DNA from: Atribacteria bacterium SCGC AAA255-N14
Lineage (GTDB): Bacteria; Atribacterota; JS1; SB-45; 34-128
Assembly (NCBI GenBank): GCA_000405345.1
Contig: ASPC01000008.1
Coordinates: 1 to 27,720, forward strand
Reading direction: 5' to 3'
Length of the DNA stretch: 27,720 bases
The notes beneath the pieces are model-generated. The model was not told the origin of the DNA and made no database searches. It saw only the letters and a list, made by a program, of their open reading frames with translations. A program made the translations under genes and the position numbers. Within the stretch, counting starts at the first letter, position 1; each line of letters begins with the position of its first letter. Shown one piece after another: positions 15,573 to 23,287 of this stretch.

Positions 15573-15607
15573 ACTCGATACACGATACTATATACTCGAT
15601 ACTGTAT
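15573..15607. repeat. Heptamer repeat array, ACNNNAT type
   Basis: Five consecutive 7-base units; ACTCGAT occurs twice, with ACACGAT, ACTATAT and ACTGTAT. A pyrimidine-rich tract (about 15532-15571) precedes it, as at 10356-10412. It lies between the DUF1667 gene and glpP, just upstream of the predicted glpP promoter. Confidence 0.65.
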
Positions 15608-15613
15608 TTAATT

Positions 15614-15642
15614 TTGAAGTAACCGATTATATATGTTATTAT
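15614..15642 (+). promoter_or_regulatory. Probable extended -10 promoter for glpP
   Basis: TTGAAG (15614-15619), 17 bases, then TATTAT (15637-15642), with TG at 15634-15635 forming an extended -10. The same architecture occurs before glpA. The leader to the glpP start at 15711 would be about 60 bases and includes an AT-rich palindromic stretch (about 15660-15695). Confidence 0.5.
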
Positions 15643-15710
15643 TTTTATAGTAATTTTTCAATTAATATTTTATATTAATATAAAATATAATATTAAGGAA
15701 AAAACTATAA

Positions 15711-16271
15711 ATGCAAGACCTCAGAGACTGTTTTAAAGAACACCCCGTAATTGCCTCCATAAGAAACGATTCAGATTTTAAATATGCTCTCAATAGCAAA
15801 GTTACTGCTCTTTTTATTCTCTATGGAGATATATTTAATCTTCCCCGGATTATGAAAGAATGTAAAAACCGTAACAAGCTGGTTTTTTTACATATGGACC
15901 TTATTAGGGGAATCGGTCGAGACAAGGAAGGAATAATATATTTAGCCAAAAAAGAACTTTGTAACGGGATTGTTACCACCAAAAGTAATCTGATCAATAT
16001 AGCCAAAAAAGAAGGGCTTATTGCAGTACAGCGTCTTTTTTTACTCGACTCCGCTGCTTTGAAGACCGGGGAACAGATATTAAAACACAATCAACCCGAT
16101 GCAGTGGAAATTTTACCCGGGATAGCTGCTCCTTATTTTATAGAGAACATTTACAAAGATTTACTCTGTCCGGTTATTGCCGGCGGCCTGATTTCTAATA
16201 AAAGCGAAATAGAGGAATTGCTTCGAAAAGGAGTTATGGCAGTATCTACCAGTAAAAAAGAATTATGGTAG
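15711..16271 (+). CDS. glpP: Glycerol-3-phosphate-responsive antiterminator GlpP
   Basis: 186 residues, full length for the family. The protein reads HPVIASIRNDSDFKYALNSKVTALFILYGDI at the N-terminus, then VFLHMDLIRGIGRDKEGI, VTTKSNLINIAKKEG, QRLFLLDSAAL, DAVEILPGI and PVIAGGLI, a (beta/alpha)8-like order typical of GlpP. In Bacillus, GlpP with G3P bound prevents termination in the leaders of glp operons. Here it lies between the dehydrogenase genes and the ugp importers, and candidate leader hairpins precede glpA and the second ugpB. AAGGAAAA precedes the ATG. Confidence 0.9.
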   Translation: MQDLRDCFKEHPVIASIRNDSDFKYALNSKVTALFILYGDIFNLPRIMKECKNRNKLVFLHMDLIRGIGRDKEGIIYLAKKELCNGIVTTKSNLINIAKKEGLIAVQRLFLLDSAALKTGEQILKHNQPDAVEILPGIAAPYFIENIYKDLLCPVIAGGLISNKSEIEELLRKGVMAVSTSKKELW

Positions 16272-16350
16272 TTTTAATTAAACAAAATAGTATTTTTTCT
16301 TTAAATGCAGCAGCAATTAGTTTATAATTAAAATAACCTGGCATACTACA

Positions 16351-16528
16351 AATTCTACGCTGACTAACTACCAGAATAGTGTTGGATTCTTGAGGAAGAA
16401 CCCTATCAGTTCGATATTGTTTATGCTGTGGGTGGGCGTTTACTGACTTGCTGATAGAGTTATTCAATTCCTCCGCTCTTAGCACGCTTTTAGGGAATAG
16501 CAATTCTGTACGAGCTACTGATTTAAGA
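16351..16528 (+). ncRNA. Candidate structured leader RNA upstream of the first ugpB
   Basis: The 16272-16607 gap has no convincing gene. Its centre is less AT-rich than the flanks and can fold into a nested long hairpin: 16372-16377 with 16503-16508, 16392-16397 with 16468-16473, and 16399-16409 with 16451-16461 (ten pairs and one mismatch), closing a roughly 40-base apical region. The stems are separated by asymmetric bulges, as in regulatory or small RNAs. No U-rich terminator follows it. It could be a GlpP target, an independent small RNA or a mobile-element remnant. A possible extended -10 (TGATATATA) follows at about 16536. I do not recognise an RNA family. Confidence 0.35.
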
Positions 16529-16607
16529 TGGGGGGTGATATATAGAAATAATAAAGGTGTATCAATCAATAAAGTTTTAAAATTTTTAAGGAGGTAATAA
16601 TCTAACC

Positions 16608-17927
16608 ATGAATTTAAGAAAAAGTTTTTTGATTGTTTTAGTTTTGGCTTTGTGTTTATTGTTGTCAGTGGGAACTGCTCTGGCACAACCGGTAACTATC
16701 ACTTTCTGGCATGCCATGAGCGGGTCGCGTCTTGGGGTATTAGAGTCTATTATTGAAGGTTTTAATGCCACCCATCCCGAATTTGAAGTTAAGCCGCTAT
16801 TTACTGGCTCCTATGCGGAAACACTAACGAAATATGTTGCGGCATACCCTAGTAAAACAGGACCAAACATCGTCCAGAGTTATGAAGTAGGTACCCAGAC
16901 CATGATTGATAGTAATGCTATTACTCCTGTCTATGAAATTCCAGGAATGTTGGGAGAAACCTGGGATTGGGCCCAATACGTTATTCCCATTACTAATTAC
17001 TACTCTGTAGATGGGAACCTTTGGTCTATGCCTTTCAACTCATCTACCGCCATGCTCTACTACAACAAAGACCTTTTCGAAGCAGCCGGACTTGACCCGA
17101 ATAAACCACCTACAACCTGGAAAGAGATGGAAGAGTATGGAGAAAAATTCCTGGCAAGCGGGGTAGTGGATCATGTCTATTCCACCGGTTGGCCTGATTG
17201 GATCTTCGAACAAGTCCTTGCCATTCATGACCATCTTTACGCAGACAATGATAACGGACGGTCCGGATTAGCCACAAAAGTGGTCTTTAATGATGATTTT
17301 GGTCAGATGGTATTCGAAACCTGGACAAGGCTGCACGATAAGGGAATTTATATCTTTGGTGGAGCAGAGTACTCGGCAAACACAGCTTTTAATTCTGGGC
17401 AGATCGCTATGCTTATTCAGTCTACTTCATCACTGGCTGGCATTATTAAAGCTTCTGAATTTAAGGTCGGTACCAGCTTCTATCCGCGTTTCGAAGGATA
17501 TCCGGTAGGAAACTCTATTATCGGAGGCGGAAGCCTTTGGGTTACCAAAGGACAAAGCGAAGAAGAACTCCGCGCTGTTTGGGAATTCCTTAAATATCTT
17601 GGCCAAAAAGATATTGCTATCCAGTGGCACAAAGGTACCGGATACTTTCCGGTGAGCGGAGCCGCACTTAAAACTTTATTAGACGAGGGTTGGTTCTCGG
17701 AAGATCAAGCCTACCTCACTGCTTTCCTTCAGATCCTTTCCGGTAAACGGGATACTGCAGCATCTACCGGAGTCCGTTTAGGACCTTTTGTGGCCATGAG
17801 AGAAGATCTTGTATCTGGTTTAGAAAAAGCACTTGCCGGTCAACTTTCTCCGAAAGATGCTTTAAATGAAGCGGCAGAAAAAATGAACCTAAAATTAAAA
17901 GATTACTTAGAACTACACGGCAAATAA
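16608..17927 (+). CDS. ugpB: ABC transporter substrate-binding protein, UgpB-like (copy 1)
   Basis: 439 residues with a signal peptide (positive start, hydrophobic core, cleavage probably after ALA near residue 26). The mature protein is a CUT1-type binding protein: ITFWHAMSG near its start, TGSYAETL, VQSYEVGTQTMID, and late in the protein IIGGGSLWV and WHKGTGYFPVS, all close to UgpB, the periplasmic G3P/glycerophosphodiester receptor. It should deliver G3P or a related glycerol compound to the permeases encoded next. AAGGAGG lies upstream of the ATG with longish spacing. An intrinsic terminator follows, which probably lowers permease expression relative to the receptor. Another polyol-phosphate ligand is possible. 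Confidence 0.87.
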   Translation: MNLRKSFLIVLVLALCLLLSVGTALAQPVTITFWHAMSGSRLGVLESIIEGFNATHPEFEVKPLFTGSYAETLTKYVAAYPSKTGPNIVQSYEVGTQTMIDSNAITPVYEIPGMLGETWDWAQYVIPITNYYSVDGNLWSMPFNSSTAMLYYNKDLFEAAGLDPNKPPTTWKEMEEYGEKFLASGVVDHVYSTGWPDWIFEQVLAIHDHLYADNDNGRSGLATKVVFNDDFGQMVFETWTRLHDKGIYIFGGAEYSANTAFNSGQIAMLIQSTSSLAGIIKASEFKVGTSFYPRFEGYPVGNSIIGGGSLWVTKGQSEEELRAVWEFLKYLGQKDIAIQWHKGTGYFPVSGAALKTLLDEGWFSEDQAYLTAFLQILSGKRDTAASTGVRLGPFVAMREDLVSGLEKALAGQLSPKDALNEAAEKMNLKLKDYLELHGK

Positions 17928-17938
17928 AAGTATACCGT

Positions 17939-17978
17939 ACTACGGGAGCAAGTTTAATGCTTGTTCCCGTAGTTTTTT
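17939..17978 (+). terminator. Intrinsic terminator/attenuator between ugpB and ugpA (copy 1)
   Basis: A 14-bp stem (17939-17952 with 17960-17973, one G-U pair) with a 7-base loop is followed by a run of six T. It lies 11 bases after the ugpB stop and 29 bases before ugpA, so partial termination would make the receptor more abundant than the permeases. Confidence 0.85.
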
Positions 17979-18007
17979 AAACTCCTGATGTACCAAAAGG
18001 AGAAAGA

Positions 18008-18901
18008 ATGAACGAAGATAAATTTCCCGGACACAAATTTTTACCTTATATACTTATTACTCCTTCTATTGCGGTAATTATAATTTTTTTGATCGGTCCT
18101 TTTATTCAAAGTGTATATACATCTTTTTTTGTATCAACCACCTTCGGTACGAACACTATCTTTGTTGGGCTTCGCAATTATATCCGTTTATTTTCTTCCC
18201 CAGACTATCTGAACAGTGCCGTGGTTACTTTTAAGTTCGCAGCTTTTGTTATCATTGTCGGGCTTTCTATTGCACTGGCCATTGCTCAATTACTTAACCA
18301 GAAGATCAGAGGAGTGGGTTTTTATCAAGTCGCTCTTATCTGGACTTACGCCATCTCTCCAACCATAGCTGGGGTTATTTGGGCTTCAATGTTTGCACCT
18401 TCTACCGGCCTCATCCCTTATATTATTTCTAAAATCTCTGGCGGATATACCTTAAATTGGATGACCAACGGCCAGTTAGCGTTATTTATCGTCGCTGCTG
18501 CTGCTACCTGGAAGATGTTGGGTTATAATATTATTTTTTTTCTGGCAGGATTGCAAAACGTGCCGGATGAATTTTTAGAAGCCGCCCAGATAGATGGCGC
18601 AAACCCCTGGAAATCATTTTGGCGTATCACTTTTCCCCTGCTTTCCCCGACTACCAGCTTTTTATTATTTGTTAATATGCTTTATGCTTTTTTCCAGGTT
18701 TTTGGGTTGATTGATATTATGACACATGGTGGACCGGGAAATGCAACAGAAATTTTGGTTTACAAGTTATATCGTGATGGTTTTATTCATCTGAATACCG
18801 GATCTGCTTCAGCCCAATCCTTTATAATCTTTTTTGTAATTTCTGTGGTAGCTATTATTCAATTGAGAATAGTTACCAGAAAAGCTATTTATTCTCGGTG
18901 A
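18008..18901 (+). CDS. ugpA: ABC transporter permease, UgpA-like (copy 1)
   Basis: 297 residues, about six membrane segments, the first at about 14-34. The cytoplasmic EAA loop reads EAAQIDGANPWKSFWRITFP (191-210), the docking site for the ATPase subunit. YAISPTIAGVIWASMF (114-129) and THGGPGNATEILVYKLY are typical of UgpA/MalF-type CUT1 permeases. It pairs with the next gene as the inner-membrane channel. AGGAG precedes the ATG. No ATPase gene occurs in the window. Confidence 0.9.
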   Translation: MNEDKFPGHKFLPYILITPSIAVIIIFLIGPFIQSVYTSFFVSTTFGTNTIFVGLRNYIRLFSSPDYLNSAVVTFKFAAFVIIVGLSIALAIAQLLNQKIRGVGFYQVALIWTYAISPTIAGVIWASMFAPSTGLIPYIISKISGGYTLNWMTNGQLALFIVAAAATWKMLGYNIIFFLAGLQNVPDEFLEAAQIDGANPWKSFWRITFPLLSPTTSFLLFVNMLYAFFQVFGLIDIMTHGGPGNATEILVYKLYRDGFIHLNTGSASAQSFIIFFVISVVAIIQLRIVTRKAIYSR

Positions 18902-18912
18902 GGTAATATTTT

Positions 18913-19740
18913 ATGACAAGAAAAACTCGACACGAAATTTTTATTCATGCCATACTTATTTTATTGGTTATCATCCTGGCTTTTCCGGTATTTTTCGCTT
19001 TGGTTACCAGCACCTTAAGTTTACAGGAATCCTACCAATACCCGCCAAAACTTTTACCGGGAAACCAATTTATGAACAATTTAAAAGAAGCCTGGGAACG
19101 AGTTAATATAGGGCGGCTCTTTTTTAATAGTACTTTGATTTCAGTAGTAGTAGCAATAGTGAAGACTATCCTGGCATTACTAGCTGCCTTCGCCTATACC
19201 CACTTTAAATTTCGCGGTCAAGGTCTCTTATTCTCTATGTGTATGATCACCCAAATGCTTCCCCTCCCCGTCCGTATTATTCCAACTTATCAATTAATGG
19301 CCAGCTTCAACTGGATAAATTCTTACTATGCTTTGATGGTACCGTTTTTTGCCAGCACAACCGGACTACTTCTTTTTCGGCAGTTTTATATGACTGTGCC
19401 TGCAGACCTTCCAGACGCTGCCCGGGTTGATGGAGCAGGCCCCATGCGATATTTCTGGCAAATTTTAATTCCTATCTCCAAGACTAACATTGCTGCACTA
19501 TTTGTTATAGAATTCATCTTCATGTGGAGTCAGTATCTATGGCCCTTAATTGTCACCACTACCTCTGAAATGCGGGTTATACAAATTGGTATCAAAATGC
19601 TCCTGGCCAGTGAACAGATAGCCCCTGAGTGGAATATCATTATGGCCGCCACGGTGATAGCTATGCTGCCTCCGCTTATAGTCCTTTTAGTTTTGCGGAA
19701 AAGCTTTGTTGAAGGAATTGCCATGCAGACAGCTAAATAA
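18913..19740 (+). CDS. ugpE: ABC transporter permease, UgpE-like (copy 1)
   Basis: 275 residues, about six membrane segments. The EAA loop is DAARVDGAGPMRYFWQILIP (168-187). The AYTHFKFRGQ segment and the LFRQFYMTVPADLPDAARVDGAG block are typical of UgpE/MalG-type permeases. It starts 11 bases after ugpA and forms the heterodimeric channel with it. A shared ATPase (UgpC/MsmK type) encoded elsewhere is expected. Confidence 0.9.
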   Translation: MTRKTRHEIFIHAILILLVIILAFPVFFALVTSTLSLQESYQYPPKLLPGNQFMNNLKEAWERVNIGRLFFNSTLISVVVAIVKTILALLAAFAYTHFKFRGQGLLFSMCMITQMLPLPVRIIPTYQLMASFNWINSYYALMVPFFASTTGLLLFRQFYMTVPADLPDAARVDGAGPMRYFWQILIPISKTNIAALFVIEFIFMWSQYLWPLIVTTTSEMRVIQIGIKMLLASEQIAPEWNIIMAATVIAMLPPLIVLLVLRKSFVEGIAMQTAK

Positions 19741-19775
19741 AAAGAATAAAAAGAACAGGGAGGAATATCTATCCA

Positions 19776-20666
19776 ATGCGGTCACATTTGAACTGTGCAG
19801 GCTGTATCATAGATGATTTGTGTGGTGCTTTACAGTTAATCCCTTTAGAGGAAAAAACTAAACAGGAGATATTAAGGGAATCTTTTCAATTCTTAGCTCG
19901 GGAGTTTTCTACAGAAAAAATTCCTTCTTACTTTATTACCGAAGTCCATAGAATCTTAAAGAGGATATCAGGGATAGAAATTCCTTTTAAAGAAAGAAGA
20001 GATAAGTGTAATCAGCTGGGCATAGAAATGGCAGCAAAGATCAATTTGGAAGCAGAGGGGCTGGAGGAATCGGAAAGATTTTCATTTTTGGTTAATTGGA
20101 CTATTGCTAGCAATCATTTGGATTTTCGGACAGTAGGAACTGGTTATGGTTTCCAGATGGCTAAAATCATAGAGGAGCTTCGGGCCTGCCTTTCAGAGGG
20201 ATTAAAAATTGACCAGATAGCTGAAATCCTTCAAATAGCTAAAAGCTCGCTCAAAATACTTTATATCCATGATAATGTCGGTGAAATTGCTTTTGATAAG
20301 CTTTTGATAAAAGAGCTTAGAAGATATGGAGCTTCAATTACTTCTGTCTTAAGAGGAGGGCCTATAACCAGTGATGCTACGATAGAAGACGGAGAAACGG
20401 TAGGCCTCCAAGAGGCTGCTTCAAAAATTATTTTAGCCGGACCCGACACACTGGGTATTTCTCTTCATGAAATGTCTGACCAATTAAAACGGGAACTTCA
20501 GACTGTTGATCTGGTAATTGCCAAAGGCCAGGCAAATTATTATGCCTTGACCGAATACAGGTCGGAAGTACCCGGAGAGATTGCCTGTCTTTTCAGAACT
20601 AAATGTGAGATTGTCTCAAATGAGCTAGGAGAGACAGGAAAAATAAATGTAGCCATTTTGCTCTAA
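19776..20666 (+). CDS. DUF89 (ARMT1-like) metal-dependent phosphatase
   Basis: 296 residues, close to the prokaryotic DUF89 length. The N-terminus has the CxxC pair Cys7 and Cys10 found in this subgroup. The metal and active-site motifs are visible: NHLDF with Asn113, HDNVGEIAFD (165-174, with Asp166-Asn167), RGGPITSDAT (193-202) and KGQANYYAL (250-258). DUF89 proteins hydrolyse phosphoesters of sugars or damaged metabolites using Mn, Co or Ni. It lies between the two ugp importer sets, 35 bases after ugpE, so it probably belongs to the first operon. The substrate is unknown; a role with an imported phosphorylated polyol or a side product is inference from context. GGGAGGA precedes the ATG. 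Confidence 0.83.
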   Translation: MRSHLNCAGCIIDDLCGALQLIPLEEKTKQEILRESFQFLAREFSTEKIPSYFITEVHRILKRISGIEIPFKERRDKCNQLGIEMAAKINLEAEGLEESERFSFLVNWTIASNHLDFRTVGTGYGFQMAKIIEELRACLSEGLKIDQIAEILQIAKSSLKILYIHDNVGEIAFDKLLIKELRRYGASITSVLRGGPITSDATIEDGETVGLQEAASKIILAGPDTLGISLHEMSDQLKRELQTVDLVIAKGQANYYALTEYRSEVPGEIACLFRTKCEIVSNELGETGKINVAILL

Positions 20667-20690
20667 GTAAGACGCAATGCAACATTTTAA

Positions 20691-20719
20691 TTGACAATAA
20701 AAATGAATCTCGTTAGAAT
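20691..20719 (+). promoter_or_regulatory. Strong sigma70-type promoter for the second ugp operon
   Basis: TTGACA (20691-20696), a 17-base spacer, TAGAAT (20714-20719): eleven of twelve consensus bases. Transcription would begin near 20726 and give a leader of about 270 bases containing the hairpin at 20790-20833. This and that hairpin account for most of the 20667-20993 gap. Confidence 0.8.
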
Positions 20720-20789
20720 AGGATAGCCGAATTAAGAAGTAAAAAATAGGTTAAATGAATTTAAAATGTGGCTAGAGACAAAGAGAAAA

Positions 20790-20845
20790 GCCTATTTAAT
20801 ATGCCGAAATAATTTTCTAAATATTAAATAGGCCTTATTTTTCTT
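20790..20845 (+). terminator. Leader hairpin with T-rich tail, candidate GlpP-controlled terminator
   Basis: A perfect 13-bp stem (20790-20802 with 20821-20833) and an 18-base loop, followed by CTTATTTTTCTT. It lies 70 bases inside the predicted transcript and about 150 bases before ugpB. This promoter-terminator-gene order is that of antitermination-controlled glp leaders, and GlpP is encoded 5 kb upstream. It could also simply end the first operon. Confidence 0.6.
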
Positions 20846-20993
20846 AATAAATATTTTCATCGATCGGAACAGTCATACTGTCTTAGATTAATTCTCTAAG
20901 TTGGAGAGGAGGTGAATTTTAACTTCAATAAGCTAACACAAGGATTGCTTGCTAAAATTGTTTAATGTTAAAAAATATTTTAGGAGAAAAAAA

Positions 20994-22316
20994 ATGAAAA
21001 AGATAATCTTTGTTACACTTTTAATTGTGGTATTATTAGCTGGTTCAGCTGCAATGGCTGCTGATAAGATTAATGTTCAGTTCTGGCATGCAATGGGCGG
21101 ATGGAGAATCGAACTACTTCAAGAAATGGCCAATGATTTCATGGCTCTAAATCCAGACATTGAGATAGAAGTACAATATACTGGAAGTTATGGTGATACC
21201 ATTAATAAACTTAATGTCGCCGTTCAATCAAACATTGCTCCTCATGTAGTACAAGGATATGACATTGCTACCCAGATGCTAATTGACGGAGAAGTTGGTG
21301 TGGTCATGCAGGATTTAATTGATGCAGACCCAACCTTCGATATCGGAGCATTTATGCCCCAGGTACTTGATTATTACAGAGTAAACGGAAAACTTTACTG
21401 TATGCCTTTTAATTCTTCTAATGCTATTATGTTCTACAATAAAACTCTATTTGAAAAAGCAGGTTTGGATCCCAATAAACCACCTAAAACCTATGAAGAA
21501 CTACTTGAAATTGCGGAAAAACTTACCACAAAAGATGATAAAGGAAATGTAGCTCAGGCTGCTGTTTGTTGGAGTCTTAACTGTTGGTTCTTTGAACAAT
21601 TTATGGCTGCTCAAAATGCTCCTTTGGTTGATAACGATAATGGCAGAACCGGAAGACCTACCAAAGCCATATTTAATTCAGATGCCGGCTTGAAAGTATT
21701 TACTTTCTGGAATGACCTGACTAAAAATGGATATATGGTAAATACCAAGCTTGAAGATTGGACCGGAGCGAGAAATCTCTTTATATCTCAAAAGGTGGCC
21801 ATGTTAATTACCTCAACATCTGATGTTGCCTTGATGGTCAAATCTGCCCAAGAAAATAATTTTGAGTTAGGCAGTGCGTTTATTCCTGCTCCGGCTGATG
21901 CTGAAGCTGGCGGAGTAGTCATTGGCGGAGGTAGTCTCTGGCTTATTGACGGTCATCCTAAAAATGAGACTGATGCAGCCTGGAAATTCGTAAAATATAT
22001 GGCCGAATCCCCGCAACAGATAAAATGGCATACAGGAACCGGCTACTTCCCTGTAACAAAAAATGCTATAGAAGACCTCTTGGCTCAGGGTTATTATTCC
22101 GAGTCTCCACATAATCTGACTGCAATTTTACAGCTTCTCCTTTCCACTCAGAATTACAACACCAATGGAGCAATTATTGGTGCTTTTGCTGAGATGAGAT
22201 CTATTGTTGCATCAAATGTGGAAAAGATGCTTTCGGGTAGTTTGACCCCTGCGGAAGCCTTAGCTGCTGCAGAAAAAGCAGCAACTGAAGCGATTAGAAA
22301 CTATGAAGGATTGTAA
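20994..22316 (+). CDS. ugpB: ABC transporter substrate-binding protein, UgpB-like (copy 2)
   Basis: 440 residues from the ATG at 20994, which has AGGAGA just upstream; the open frame extends to a TTG at 20949, but that would place extra charged residues before the signal peptide. The signal peptide is MKK plus a hydrophobic core, with cleavage probably after AMA near residue 22. The mature protein parallels copy 1 block by block: FWHAMGG, TGSYGDTI, VQGYDIATQMLIDG, MPFNSSNAIMFYNK, GLDPNKPPKTYEE, VIGGGSLWLIDG and WHTGTGYFPVT. The two are clear paralogs. Specificity is probably for G3P or another glycerol phosphate, perhaps differing between copies. A hairpin follows before the permease genes. 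Confidence 0.87.
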   Translation: MKKIIFVTLLIVVLLAGSAAMAADKINVQFWHAMGGWRIELLQEMANDFMALNPDIEIEVQYTGSYGDTINKLNVAVQSNIAPHVVQGYDIATQMLIDGEVGVVMQDLIDADPTFDIGAFMPQVLDYYRVNGKLYCMPFNSSNAIMFYNKTLFEKAGLDPNKPPKTYEELLEIAEKLTTKDDKGNVAQAAVCWSLNCWFFEQFMAAQNAPLVDNDNGRTGRPTKAIFNSDAGLKVFTFWNDLTKNGYMVNTKLEDWTGARNLFISQKVAMLITSTSDVALMVKSAQENNFELGSAFIPAPADAEAGGVVIGGGSLWLIDGHPKNETDAAWKFVKYMAESPQQIKWHTGTGYFPVTKNAIEDLLAQGYYSESPHNLTAILQLLLSTQNYNTNGAIIGAFAEMRSIVASNVEKMLSGSLTPAEALAAAEKAATEAIRNYEGL

Positions 22317-22330
22317 TATTTAATTTCTTT

Positions 22331-22357
22331 GGAGGCGGTAAAACCTTTACCGCCTCC
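22331..22357 (+). repeat. Perfect 12-bp hairpin between ugpB and ugpA (copy 2)
   Basis: A GC-rich 12-bp stem (22331-22342 with 22346-22357) and a 3-base loop, 14 bases after the ugpB stop. No T-run follows, so it is more likely an mRNA-stabilising or decay-blocking hairpin than a classical terminator. It sits where copy 1 of the operon has a true terminator. Confidence 0.75.
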
Positions 22358-22409
22358 CCTACCATTAATTTATCAATATTTATTTATTTTAACTATCGAG
22401 GACATATTA

Positions 22410-23276
22410 ATGCGAAAATGGACTCCATATTTATTGTTGATCCCCACTTTTATAATAATCGTATTATTTATTTACGTACCTGCCGAGTATTCGATAATGG
22501 CGAGCATGCAAAGAATACTACCCTTTGGCAGAGGAACGAGTTATATAGGCTTAACTAATTTTTTAAAACTTTTTTCTAATGCTGAGTACCTCTACTCAGT
22601 AAGATTTACCATTCTATATGTTACAGTTACAGTGGGCATTGCTATTATTTTCTCCTTTTTAATTGCTCTTCTTCTGGTTAAGAAGATTCCCGGAGTAAAA
22701 CTATTTAGAACTTTGATTTTTGTTCCTTATGCTATTTCTCCGGCTATCGCCGGAGCTTTGTGGACTTTTTTGTTAAATCCAATAGTAGGCCACGTAAGCT
22801 ATTTCTTTCAGGTTCTTTTTGGTGTTCAAGTGGAATGGCTGACCTCTAAACCCTATGCTTTTTATGCTGTAGTATTTGCTTCGGTATGGAAAACATTACC
22901 TTTTAATATGATATTTTACATTGCCAGCATTCAGGATGTACCGGAAGAGATCATAGAATCAGCTACTATTGAAGGAGCCAGCCCTTTAAACAGGACCTGG
23001 AAAATAATTTTCCCCATGGTTTCTCCCATTACTTTTTATCTGGTAATTATGAATATAGTGACTATGATGTTTTCCTCTTTTGCTATTATCGATGTCATGA
23101 CTAAGGGAGGACCAGGTCAATATACTACCAATATGATTTATAGACTTTATTTGGATGCTTTTTACTTCCAAAAACCAGGGATTGCTTCAGCTCAAAGCGT
23201 AATCCTGATTGCTATAATGATAGTGGTTACCTCGATCTATTTTAAATTCGGCGAACGGCGTGTTCACTACCAATAA
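22410..23276 (+). CDS. ugpA: ABC transporter permease, UgpA-like (copy 2)
   Basis: 288 residues from the ATG at 22410, preceded by GAGGA seven bases upstream. The frame is open further upstream to a TTG near 22329, but that would run through the hairpin and add a proline-rich, unconserved leader. The protein has about six membrane segments; the EAA loop is ESATIEGASPLNRTWKIIFP (183-202). YAISPAIAGALWTFLL and TKGGPGQYTTNMIYRLY match copy 1 in order. It forms the channel with the next gene. Confidence 0.88.
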   Translation: MRKWTPYLLLIPTFIIIVLFIYVPAEYSIMASMQRILPFGRGTSYIGLTNFLKLFSNAEYLYSVRFTILYVTVTVGIAIIFSFLIALLLVKKIPGVKLFRTLIFVPYAISPAIAGALWTFLLNPIVGHVSYFFQVLFGVQVEWLTSKPYAFYAVVFASVWKTLPFNMIFYIASIQDVPEEIIESATIEGASPLNRTWKIIFPMVSPITFYLVIMNIVTMMFSSFAIIDVMTKGGPGQYTTNMIYRLYLDAFYFQKPGIASAQSVILIAIMIVVTSIYFKFGERRVHYQ

Positions 23277-23287
23277 GGAGAGAACAG

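Noticed and set aside
10356..15607. CRISPR array
   Set aside because: The repeats are 7 bases long with no spacers and no cas genes nearby.
16246..16686. 146-codon minus-strand open frame across the spacer before the first ugpB
   Set aside because: It overlaps the ugpB signal peptide and the glpP end, has no ribosome-binding site or recognisable domain, and crosses the foldable element; treated as chance.
22329..22409. Upstream extension of the second ugpA frame
   Set aside because: It would start at a TTG inside the hairpin and add a proline-rich stretch absent from the paralog; GAGGA supports 22410.
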